NCBI GenBank assembly: GCA_947456315.1 | Contig: CANGRU010000021.1 | Span: 1-11,708, forward strand | Source of the DNA: Beijerinckiaceae bacterium | GTDB taxonomy: Bacteria > Pseudomonadota > Alphaproteobacteria > Rhizobiales > Beijerinckiaceae | DNA: 11,708 nucleotides | Direction of reading: 5' to 3' | Shown here: positions 1 to 6,546 of the stretch, piece after piece | Numbering within the stretch: the first letter of the stretch is position 1 | Layout of the letters: every line of letters begins with the position of its first letter | Translations under genes and position numbers: made by a program | The notes under the pieces: model-generated | The model's database searches: none | What the model was told of the DNA's origin: nothing | What the model saw: only the letters and a program-made list of their open reading frames with translations

Positions 1-682
1 GCGTCAAACCGGCCAGTGCCGGAAAAGCCATGCGCAAAGTAATGCTGACAAAAGCGCGAACGGGCGAGGCACCCGACATCATGGCCGCTTCTTCAAACGA
101 GGCATCGGTTGAGCGCAAGACGGAGGACATAAGCAGGAAAGTGAGCGGCACAAAGCCGATACCCTCAATCAGCATCATGCCCCACAGCGAATAGACATCG
201 AGCAGTTGCGCACGCTGCGTGAGCGATTGCAGCAAATCATTCATCGGGCCGGAGCGACCCAGAATGAGAAGCCAGGCGACCGTGTAGAGAATATGCGGGA
301 CACCCAGCGAAATCACAGCCGCCAGAAAGGCCAGTTTGCGCCCCGGTGTATTGGTGCGCTCGACAATCAACGCCTGCACAGTGCCAATGAAAATGGCAAT
401 GGCTGCAGAGCCACAGGCATAGATGAATGTATTGATGAGGCTCGGCAGAAAAAACTTGCCCGCCACAAGCTGCTGATAGAAGCGCAAGGTGAAAGCACCC
501 GGTGCACCATCGGCCAGCGTTTCATGAAAACTGGCATTGATCAGAAACGCGGCGGGCGGCACTACGGCCAGCAACAGAATGGCGATCAGAACCAGAACAC
601 CCGGCGAGATCCGCCGGGGCTCAGCCCACCTGCTTGAAACCTGAGCGCTCAGCGCCCGATTGTCTTCAACCTGCATGGTCAC
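1..682 (-). CDS. Partial ABC transporter permease, ferric-type (FbpB/ThiP-like), N-terminal part
   Basis: Inner-membrane permease of a binding-protein-dependent importer. The reading frame is open for 227 codons and leaves through the left edge, so the C-terminal portion is missing. Hydrophobic segments lie near residues 27-50, 81-103, 118-141 and 164-186. An EAA loop for ATPase contact (FEEAAMMSGASP, residues 196-207) sits at the same residue number as the first EAA loop of the permease at 8722-10473. The two are paralogues over this whole half, so the full protein is probably about 580 residues with two fused permease domains. Start choice: AAGGTGA (692-698, overlapping the TAA of the preceding gene) is 9 bases from a GTG at 682 and 15 bases from an ATG at 676; I prefer GTG, but ATG is possible. 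It is the last visible gene of the SBP2-enolase-SBP1 operon and presumably partners SBP1 and/or SBP2. Confidence 0.88.
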   Translation of the reverse strand, partial: MTMQVEDNRALSAQVSSRWAEPRRISPGVLVLIAILLLAVVPPAAFLINASFHETLADGAPGAFTLRFYQQLVAGKFFLPSLINTFIYACGSAAIAIFIGTVQALIVERTNTPGRKLAFLAAVISLGVPHILYTVAWLLILGRSGPMNDLLQSLTQRAQLLDVYSLWGMMLIEGIGFVPLTFLLMSSVLRSTDASFEEAAMMSGASPVRAFVSITLRMAFPALAGLT

Positions 683-696
683 GATCTGGGGTCACC

Positions 697-1776
697 TTAC
701 CTGAATTGTTCTTCCCAGATCTTTTGCGAAGATCCGTAATAGCGGTTGAGCTTTTCAGAGCCGACAAACAATTCTTCCTTGCCGGCTTTGGCGGGCACGA
801 CAGGCGCCAATGTTTCAAGCGGGGCAACATCGGGGCGGACGGGGAAATATTCTGCCTTGGCGAAAATCTCCTGACCTTCCTTCGACAAAACGAAATCGGC
901 CAGCAACATGGCCGCATGCGGATGGCGCACACCTTTGGGCACCACCATCGTTCCAGCGGTTGAAGGCACAGGCTCCAACAAAGCCGTGTTCACAGGCGCA
1001 CCCTTGGCTTTGCTGATCAGCGGATGATGAGCAAAAATATTCAGCGCAATCGGAATCTCGCCTGCAATCACGCGGTCAACCAATGTTCGCGCACTGCCCG
1101 AACCGAAATTGATGATCTTCTGTTCGGCCAGTTTGGTGAAATATTCCTGCGCTTTGTCTTCACCCCGCGACAGACGGATGGTGGTGATGAACAAGGGCGT
1201 GCCGCTGGAGGTGTTGATGCGCCAGGCAATCTTGCCTTTCCACTTGGGGTCGAGCAGATCGTCATAGGTTTTGGGCACCTGATCGGCAGGCACCAGCTTG
1301 GTATTATAAGCCATGCCGAAATAGCTGATGCGCGAACTCGCCCAATTGCCGCGCGGATCGCGATACATTTCGGGTAATTCATCGGTGGCGGGCGTGGTGA
1401 AGGGCACAGTGAGACCACTCTCAACCGCCAGCTCGCCAACGCCTGTGCCTTCCACCAGATCAGCGACCGTGTTTTTGGCACGCACTTCGGCTGAGAGTTT
1501 GGCGATGATTTCTTCCGTATCCGCACGCCAATAAGTCAGCTTTACGAAGGGATATTTCTTCATGAAAGCTTCTGCCATGGGCCGCAAAGCCTGATTGACG
1601 ATGGCCGCCGAATAAATGACGACCTGCCCTTCTTTCTTCGCACCTTCGATCAGAAGTTCCTGACGATTGGGTGCGTTATTGGTCAGAATGGACAAATCCT
1701 GCGCTTGCGCGCTCGCCGCCCCAGACAGAGCCAAGGCACCAAGGCCCAGTGCACGAAGGGTATGAAACATGCTCAT
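697..1776 (-). CDS. ABC transporter periplasmic substrate-binding protein (SBP1), ferric-type family
   Basis: Predicted secreted binding protein of 359 residues that would deliver ligand to the adjacent permease. Residues 1-25 form a signal peptide ending in SAQA before QDLS. Family hallmarks are an early GAKKEGQVVIYSA strand, YDDLLDPKWKGKIAW near residue 171, and a late LSKEGQEIF segment. Where FbpA-type proteins carry the iron-binding Tyr-Tyr pair after a GExxI strand, this one reads NIFAHH (residues 246-251), so ferric iron is an unlikely ligand. Close paralogue of SBP2 (shared IVNQALRP, FMKKYPF, VEGTGVGE, PKGVRHPHAAMLL). Start: ATG at 1776 has AAGGAAG seven bases upstream. In-frame starts at 1800 (ATG) and 1809 (GTG, overlapping the preceding TGA) would extend the signal peptide, but their ribosome-binding sites are poorly spaced. 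The stop overlaps the permease ribosome-binding site, suggesting coupled translation. Confidence 0.9.
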   Translation of the reverse strand: MSMFHTLRALGLGALALSGAASAQAQDLSILTNNAPNRQELLIEGAKKEGQVVIYSAAIVNQALRPMAEAFMKKYPFVKLTYWRADTEEIIAKLSAEVRAKNTVADLVEGTGVGELAVESGLTVPFTTPATDELPEMYRDPRGNWASSRISYFGMAYNTKLVPADQVPKTYDDLLDPKWKGKIAWRINTSSGTPLFITTIRLSRGEDKAQEYFTKLAEQKIINFGSGSARTLVDRVIAGEIPIALNIFAHHPLISKAKGAPVNTALLEPVPSTAGTMVVPKGVRHPHAAMLLADFVLSKEGQEIFAKAEYFPVRPDVAPLETLAPVVPAKAGKEELFVGSEKLNRYYGSSQKIWEEQFR

Positions 1777-1805
1777 GGAGACGCTTCCTTGTTTCGACAT
1801 GTCGA

Positions 1806-2873
1806 TCACGGACCCTTCCAGCGCACGCCGGAACCCGGCCCCTGCGTGAGATGCAGCATGCCGTTTTCGATTTCGATGCCATCAAACGGATCGTCCAGCA
1901 GACGCGCGAATTCGCCCAATTCGCAGGCATAATCGACACCCGGCAGCGAGCAGGCCAGATGCAACGCGTGAGCCGAGAGCAGGCGCGAGCCAACCGCGGC
2001 CCCCATGCGATAGGACACACCCGCCTGCTCGCACAGACGTGCCGCTGCAATCGTATTGCGCAGACCACCGAGCTTGGGGATTTTCAACGACACGGCATCA
2101 ACAGCGCGTTTGGTGACGAGCTGGTAGATTTCAGCCAAGGAGCCCGCCGCTTCATCCGCCTCGACTTTGACAGGAACCGTGCGCGTGACCATGGCAAGGC
2201 CTTCAAAATCATCGGCGGGCACAGGCTGTTCGACGAGATCGATGTTATAATCAGCCATGCGGTTAATCGCGGTGATAGCATTTTTCACCGTATAGGCCTG
2301 ATTGGCATCAATGGTCAGATGCACATCATCACCCACCCGATTGCGTATGGCCGCGACACGCTGCACATCGAGATCGACCTCGCCATGCACTTTGATTTTC
2401 AAATAGCGATAGCCCTGATCGACAAGCTTTTGCGCTTGGGCGGCCATTTCATCGGGCGTCTTGATCGCCAGAATACGCAAGATCGGCACGCTGGTTCGCA
2501 TCTGGCCGCCAAACAGCTGGCACAGAGGCACGTTGAGACGGCGGGCGAGCATATCATGCAAAGCGCAATCAATCGCGGCTTTGGCCTGCGGTGCGCCGCG
2601 CATAGCGCGATCAAGCGCTGCGCCAATCGCCTCGATATGTCCGCCATCCTTGCCCACGACATGCGGCTTGAAATAAGCGAGCTCCGCCTCAAGGGTTGCA
2701 GCAATAGCTCCCATATGCGGCGTGGCTGACGCATAACCAAAGCCTTCAATGCCGGCATCATCGACCAAACGCAGGATCGAGCCTTCGGTCACCGGGCTTG
2801 CCCCGAGAGCGAATTTCCAGGTCGGGTCTTCCTTGCGCATCACACCGGGATACGACGAGAACTCACGGATCAT
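1806..2873 (-). CDS. Enolase-superfamily enzyme (mandelate racemase/muconate lactonizing enzyme family)
   Basis: Cytoplasmic 355-residue metal-dependent enzyme that abstracts a proton alpha to a carboxylate; it could be a cycloisomerase, racemase, epimerase or dehydratase. The capping domain covers about residues 1-120 and the barrel follows. Visible catalytic set: KIK (K159, K161) on strand 2, metal ligands D189 (TIDANQ), E215 (VEQP) and D240 (EADE), and K264 (SLKIPKLGG) as the base on strand 6. The 26/25/24 spacing from D189 to K264 matches what I recall for muconate lactonizing enzyme, and a Lys rather than a His-Asp pair argues against the mandelate racemase and sugar-acid dehydratase subgroups. 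Length is normal for the family. Start: ATG at 2873 has GGGAGGG seven bases upstream; a GTG at 2894 would add seven residues. It lies between two paralogous binding-protein genes, so its substrate is probably the imported compound or a product of it. Confidence 0.88.
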   Translation of the reverse strand: MIREFSSYPGVMRKEDPTWKFALGASPVTEGSILRLVDDAGIEGFGYASATPHMGAIAATLEAELAYFKPHVVGKDGGHIEAIGAALDRAMRGAPQAKAAIDCALHDMLARRLNVPLCQLFGGQMRTSVPILRILAIKTPDEMAAQAQKLVDQGYRYLKIKVHGEVDLDVQRVAAIRNRVGDDVHLTIDANQAYTVKNAITAINRMADYNIDLVEQPVPADDFEGLAMVTRTVPVKVEADEAAGSLAEIYQLVTKRAVDAVSLKIPKLGGLRNTIAAARLCEQAGVSYRMGAAVGSRLLSAHALHLACSLPGVDYACELGEFARLLDDPFDGIEIENGMLHLTQGPGSGVRWKGP

Positions 2874-2892
2874 CAAAACACCCTCCCATGGC

Positions 2893-2910
2893 ACGCGCTC
2901 TGCGGCGCGT
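2893..2910 (-). terminator. Intercistronic hairpin between SBP2 and the enolase gene
   Basis: A perfect 6-base inverted repeat (ACGCGC, loop of 6, GCGCGT) fills the 43-base gap between the SBP2 stop codon and the ribosome-binding site of the enolase-superfamily gene. No T-run follows it in the direction of transcription, so it is more likely an mRNA-stabilising or partly attenuating stem than a full terminator. Such stems often follow binding-protein genes and keep their transcript more abundant than the downstream part. Seen: the repeat. Inferred: the role. Confidence 0.35.
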
Positions 2911-2916
2911 TTTGGA

Positions 2917-4011
2917 CTATTTTTTCATGACCGCCTGAATCATCTCTTCCGAACTGGCGGTATATTTGTTGAGCGATTCCGGTGACACGAATTGCTCCGA
3001 GACACGCGTCAAAGCATCCGTGATCGGGGCCAGATCCGCGCGGGTCGCAACATCTGTGCGGCTCGGGAAATAGCCGGCTTCCGACAAAATCTGCTGCCCC
3101 TCTTTCGAGAGAATGTAATCGACCAGCAGCATGGCGGCATGAGGATGACGCACACCTTTGGGCACGATCATCGTGCCAATCGTGCTGGCGACGGGATCGA
3201 GCAAAATAGAGCTGACCGGCGCACCTTTGGCCGCACTGATCAGCGGATGATGCGCAAAAATATTGAGCGAGAGACCAAGCTCACCTGCAATCACGCGATC
3301 CACAAGCCCGCGCGCACTGGCGCCACTCAAAGAGATGATATTCTGCTCGGCCAGACGGTCGAGATAAGCCTTGGCCCGCGCTTCCCCCCACGCCATGCGC
3401 AAATTGGTAACGAACAAATCCGCACCACTTGCACTGCCGGCGTGCCAGGCCATGCGGCCCTTCCAGCGCGGATCCAGCAAATCCTCATAGGACTTGGGCA
3501 CATCGGAGGCGGGCGTGGTTTTGGTATTATACCCAATGCCGAAAAAGCTGCGGCGCGTGGGCGTCCACAGCATGTTGGGGTCGTGATAGCGCGCTGGAAT
3601 CTCTGCCATCATCGGCGTGTCATAGGCTTGTGCAAATCCGGCCTGAATGACGGATTCGCCGACACCCGTTCCTTCAACCACATCGGCCACCAATTTTCCT
3701 GCCCGAATTTCAGCTGACAGTTTGGTGAAAATGCCGGCGGACTCGGAGCGCCAGTAATTGACCTTGATGAAGGGATATTTTTTCATGAAGCCGTCGGAAA
3801 TCGGGCGCAGCGCCTGATTGACGATCATGGCTGAATAAAACACGACTTCGCCTTCGGCTTTGGCCCCCTCGATGAGGCGCTCCTGCCGGTCTGTCGCTTT
3901 ATAGGTCAGAGGATTTTCAATAGCCCGCACGGGCGCGGCCAAGATCAGCGCCACAAGCGACGTGGCGACAAATCTGCACACCGCAAGCCTTTTGGCTGCC
4001 CGGAGCACCAT
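2917..4011 (-). CDS. ABC transporter periplasmic substrate-binding protein (SBP2), ferric-type family
   Basis: Predicted secreted binding protein of 364 residues and first gene of the left operon. Residues 1-30 form a signal peptide with a basic N-terminus (LRAAKR), a hydrophobic core and an APVRA cleavage site. It is closely related to SBP1 along its whole length, including KSYEDLLDPRWKGRMAW near residue 173 and LSKEGQQIL near 301. The position of the iron-binding Tyr-Tyr of FbpA-type proteins is occupied by NIFAHH (residues 250-255), as in SBP1. The only permease visible in this operon is the partial one at 1-682, so SBP1 and SBP2 may share it. Start: GGGAGG sits 4 bases before the ATG at 4011 and 7 bases before an in-frame GTG at 4008; either could be used. 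The stop is TAG at 2917-2919. Transcription probably begins in the divergent region just upstream. Confidence 0.9.
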   Translation of the reverse strand: MVLRAAKRLAVCRFVATSLVALILAAPVRAIENPLTYKATDRQERLIEGAKAEGEVVFYSAMIVNQALRPISDGFMKKYPFIKVNYWRSESAGIFTKLSAEIRAGKLVADVVEGTGVGESVIQAGFAQAYDTPMMAEIPARYHDPNMLWTPTRRSFFGIGYNTKTTPASDVPKSYEDLLDPRWKGRMAWHAGSASGADLFVTNLRMAWGEARAKAYLDRLAEQNIISLSGASARGLVDRVIAGELGLSLNIFAHHPLISAAKGAPVSSILLDPVASTIGTMIVPKGVRHPHAAMLLVDYILSKEGQQILSEAGYFPSRTDVATRADLAPITDALTRVSEQFVSPESLNKYTASSEEMIQAVMKK

Positions 4012-4038
4012 TATTCCTCCCTTACGGTCGCGCCCTTA

Positions 4039-4064
4039 TTGTCGGGCGCTGTCCCGTCCGATAA
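4039..4064. promoter_or_regulatory. Imperfect inverted repeat, possible operator in the divergent region
   Basis: TTGTCGG (4039-4045) and CCGATAA (4058-4064) are inverted copies matching at 6 of 7 positions, separated by 12 bases. The 26-base dyad sits between two divergent genes and touches the -10 box proposed for the SBP2 promoter. That is where a dimeric regulator could control both directions. No regulator gene is present in the window. The sequence is seen; the role is inferred. Confidence 0.28.
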
Positions 4065-4065
4065 T
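4039..4065 (+). promoter_or_regulatory. Candidate promoter for bicupin A
   Basis: TTGTCG (4039-4044) and GATAAT (4060-4065) resemble -35 and -10 boxes, but the spacer is only 15 bases, shorter than the usual 16-18. The boxes coincide with the imperfect dyad at 4039-4064, so this may be a regulated promoter, or the resemblance may come from the operator sequence. Weak evidence. Confidence 0.22.
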
Positions 4066-4093
4066 TCTAACAACAAGGCGAGCGACTTGTCAC
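4064..4093 (-). promoter_or_regulatory. Candidate sigma-70-type promoter for the SBP2 operon
   Basis: On the minus strand GTGACA (4093-4088) resembles a -35 box at 5 of 6 positions and TAGAAT (4069-4064) a -10 box at 5 of 6, with an 18-base spacer. This would start transcription near 4057 and give a leader of about 46 bases to the SBP2 start. It lies in the only sizeable non-coding gap in the window, between two divergently transcribed genes. Identified by eye only. Confidence 0.4.
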
Positions 4094-4123
4094 CCGCTCA
4101 GCCCATAAAACAGGGAGATTGCA

Positions 4124-5233
4124 ATGAGCGACGAAGTCGCCACCGCCCGCTACGGGATTGATGCCTATCTGGACTGGGTCCACGCCGAAGGCATGCCCGT
4201 CATTGAGGGCGATTATGCGATCGATCTGTTCGAGGTTGAGACCGGCCCCTGGGCACGGGTCGGTTGCCATGGGGCAGCTGTCCACCTGAAAGGGCGCGGC
4301 GACTTTTGCAACATGTTCCTGTTCGAACTGGCGCCCGGCGCCTCCAGCGCACCGCTACGCCACCTCTATGAAGACATCTATTACGTGATCGAGGGCCATG
4401 GCTCGACACAGATCGAACTGCCCGATGGCACGAAGCGCAGTTTCGAATGGTCGCCCAAATCGATGTTCTCGATTCCGATCAACATGCCCCATCGCCATTT
4501 CAATTCGGGCGGGCGCGAGCGGGTGCGGCTGGTCTCGACCACCAATATGCCGCTCTTGATGAACACGTTCCACAATGAACATTTCATCTTCGACAATCCC
4601 TTTGCCTTCCAAGATCGCATCGGCAAGGAGAGCTATTGGTCGGGCGAGGGTGATTTCATCCCCATTCGTCCGGGCAATCATTTATGGGAAACCAATTTTG
4701 TGCCCGATATGGCCAGCATCAAGCTGCATGATTATGCCGATCGTGGTGGCGGCTCCAGCAATATCAAATTTGTTCTGGCAGACGGTATTATGTCAGGCCA
4801 CATGTCGGAAATGCCGGCCGGCACTTACAAGAAAGCTCACAGGCACGGGCCCGGAACGCATGTTATTTGCGTGACAGGCCATGGCTACTCACTGCTCTGG
4901 TATGAGGGTGATGCCGACTACACCCGCATCGAATGGAAACATGGTGTGGTCTTTCCGCCCTGCCAGAGCCAGATCCACCAGCATTTCAACACAAGCACAG
5001 AGCCCGCCCGCTATCTCGCAATGGGCATCGGAAATGTGCGCTATCCCTTCACGCTGCAAAAGCGCCAGACGATGATCGGCGAAAAAGGCGCCAAGCAGCG
5101 CTCCTCCTTGTCGATCAAACAGGGCGGCAACCAGATCGAGTTTGAAGATCAGGATCCGCGCATCCATGCCATCTGGCTGGATGAAATGAAAAAGGCGGGC
5201 ATTACGCCGCTGATGGACAAATATTTCCCGTAA
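4124..5233 (+). CDS. Bicupin domain protein A, possible metal-dependent dioxygenase
   Basis: Cytoplasmic 369-residue protein with two cupin barrels, an architecture shared with gentisate 1,2-dioxygenase-like enzymes. Barrel 1 (about residues 60-140) has RHLYEDIYYVIEGHG, with H80 and E83 as likely ligands, then SIPINMPHRHFN with H123 and H125. Barrel 2 (about 215-300) has AHRHGPGTHVICVTGHG (H239, H241, H246) and IHQHFN (H285, H287), a His-rich set like the three-His iron sites of ring-cleaving cupins. Both barrels could bind metal. It is a distant paralogue of bicupin B across the road, sharing the order of motifs and a C-terminal SIKxGG...EDP-type tail. The start has GGGAG six bases upstream. 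It is the only rightward gene, expressed alone from the divergent region, and ends at the shared terminator. Substrate unknown; a non-catalytic or isomerase role remains possible. Confidence 0.85.
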   Translation: MSDEVATARYGIDAYLDWVHAEGMPVIEGDYAIDLFEVETGPWARVGCHGAAVHLKGRGDFCNMFLFELAPGASSAPLRHLYEDIYYVIEGHGSTQIELPDGTKRSFEWSPKSMFSIPINMPHRHFNSGGRERVRLVSTTNMPLLMNTFHNEHFIFDNPFAFQDRIGKESYWSGEGDFIPIRPGNHLWETNFVPDMASIKLHDYADRGGGSSNIKFVLADGIMSGHMSEMPAGTYKKAHRHGPGTHVICVTGHGYSLLWYEGDADYTRIEWKHGVVFPPCQSQIHQHFNTSTEPARYLAMGIGNVRYPFTLQKRQTMIGEKGAKQRSSLSIKQGGNQIEFEDQDPRIHAIWLDEMKKAGITPLMDKYFP

Positions 5234-5235
5234 CG

Positions 5236-5269
5236 AAAAAGGGGCCGGAACATCCGGCCCCTTCTTTTT
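5236..5269. terminator. Bidirectional rho-independent terminator between convergent bicupin genes
   Basis: A perfect 9-base GC-rich stem, GGGGCCGGA (5241-5249) and TCCGGCCCC (5253-5261), encloses a 3-base loop. It is preceded by AAAAA (5236-5240) and followed by TTCTTTTT (5262-5269). It therefore reads as a terminator on both strands and serves bicupin A (stop 5231-5233) and bicupin B (stop 5272-5274). Confidence 0.93.
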
Positions 5270-5271
5270 GA

Positions 5272-6501
5272 TCAGAAGAGATCCTTGGGCTGATCGACGC
5301 CGGCTGTCGCCTCGTCATACCAGCGCGGATCCATGCGCGATGCGACACCTTCAGAGGCCAGCGCACGGGCAAATTCATCGCGCAGGAAAGGGTCTTCCGC
5401 GTGATAGGGAATGGCGCCGCCACCTTTTTTGATGTCGATGGCGCCACGATCCGTGATCTGCTCACCCGGACGGCCCGGCTTGCGCGAGGTGGAATTATTG
5501 GGGCCAAACCAGGCTGACAGACGCAGCGGATCTTTGCTCACGCCAAAATGCTGGTGGAACCAGTCGCCCGACATGGGTGCGGCAGAAACAATGCCGCCAT
5601 ATTCGTAATCCTGACGGCGAACCTGATCCATCTTGCCGCTTTCCCACGGGCGCTGCCCCAAGGCCTCGGGCCAAGTGTAGGTGTAACCCTTGCCCTTCAG
5701 GCAGAGCAGAACAGCGGCGGAGGCATGTTTATGCGCCTTGGAATAGCGGCCGGTTTCATGCTGCCCAACCCAGAGATAGAAGCGATTGCCCGCCATATGC
5801 GGCTCGATGCGGCGATAGCCGGGTGAGCGGCGGTTATCGAGCGGCAATTCGCAATTGATGACATCGGGCACAAGATTGGTTTTCTTCATCGCAAGCCCGC
5901 GCACCGGATCGGGCGCAATATCATCATTGGGCTTGAAATAATCGCCATCACCCGAATAGCGATCGGTAAAATCAAACGGACACTCGAAAATCGCACGGCG
6001 GCTATCGAGCAGATTGAACATATTGGGTGCACTGGTGCCGCACAGAAGCACAGCCGGACTGTTCGTGGCATTGACGAAGCGGTGATAGGCATTGATCGGA
6101 ATCGAAAAGAGCGAGCCCTTCTGCCATTCGAAATGCTGCTTCTTCGGATTGCTCTCCTGCCAGACTTCGGTCGAGCCGCGACCCTCAACAACCATGACGA
6201 TCTTTTCATACATGTGATGATCGACATTGAGCGCGCCACCGGGAGGAATCTCGACGACATACATGCCCCACAGACCCTCGGTGCCAAAGAGCTGGATATA
6301 GCTGCCACGGCCACCCAAACGCTGCCAAGGCTTCATCGGCAGATCGAGAACCGTGCGCACGCCAATATCGCGATAGACCGGCACGCCTTCTGATTCCATA
6401 AATTGATCATAAGGCATGGCAGGGCGCTCAAACTTGCCAAGACCCGCCATCTGATTGGCGGTGGGCTCGTGCCAATGCGAGCCTTTGTCATCATGGGGCA
6501 T
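5272..6501 (-). CDS. Bicupin domain protein B, possible metal-dependent dioxygenase
   Basis: Cytoplasmic 409-residue two-barrel cupin protein, last gene of the right operon. Barrel 1 (about residues 75-155) carries DHHMYEKIVMVVEGRG, with H95/H96 and E99, and SIPINAYHRFVN with H140; these line up with H80, E83 and H123 of bicupin A. Barrel 2 (about 240-335) carries KAHKHASAAVLLCLKGKG (H257, H259) and DWFHQHFG (H316, H318). The end (DIKKGGGAIPYHAEDP) matches the tail pattern of bicupin A. It is longer than bicupin A, with roughly 15 extra N-terminal residues, an insertion in barrel 2 and an extended C-terminus. AGGAG lies six bases before the ATG. It follows the acyl-CoA synthetase by a 45-base gap, so it probably acts in the same pathway, either on the free aromatic acid before activation or on a later product. 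Substrate not identifiable from sequence. Confidence 0.85.
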   Translation of the reverse strand: MPHDDKGSHWHEPTANQMAGLGKFERPAMPYDQFMESEGVPVYRDIGVRTVLDLPMKPWQRLGGRGSYIQLFGTEGLWGMYVVEIPPGGALNVDHHMYEKIVMVVEGRGSTEVWQESNPKKQHFEWQKGSLFSIPINAYHRFVNATNSPAVLLCGTSAPNMFNLLDSRRAIFECPFDFTDRYSGDGDYFKPNDDIAPDPVRGLAMKKTNLVPDVINCELPLDNRRSPGYRRIEPHMAGNRFYLWVGQHETGRYSKAHKHASAAVLLCLKGKGYTYTWPEALGQRPWESGKMDQVRRQDYEYGGIVSAAPMSGDWFHQHFGVSKDPLRLSAWFGPNNSTSRKPGRPGEQITDRGAIDIKKGGGAIPYHAEDPFLRDEFARALASEGVASRMDPRWYDEATAGVDQPKDLF

Positions 6502-6546
6502 GCGTGTCTCCTGCGTTCTGATTCAAAAAGTAACTGGTTGACTGGT

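Noticed and set aside
206..637. Plus-strand open frame of 143 codons near the left edge
   Set aside because: The minus strand here encodes an unbroken permease frame with membrane segments and an EAA loop that matches the second permease; the plus frame is its shadow.
1671..2729. Long open frame on the plus strand (352 codons) opposite the enolase-family gene and SBP1
   Set aside because: It is antisense to two genes with clear family motifs, its product is rich in His, Arg and Gln with no recognisable domain, and it has no credible ribosome-binding site; it reflects codon bias of the real strand.
2992..3717. Plus-strand open frame of 241 codons opposite SBP2
   Set aside because: Antisense to a binding-protein gene with signal peptide and family motifs; a similar shadow appears opposite SBP1, as expected for paralogues.
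6502..6546. Short tandem-like ACTGGTTGACTGGTT in the gap before bicupin B
   Set aside because: Two near copies of a 7-base word in a 45-base gap are too short to call a repeat element or operator, and no promoter boxes accompany them.
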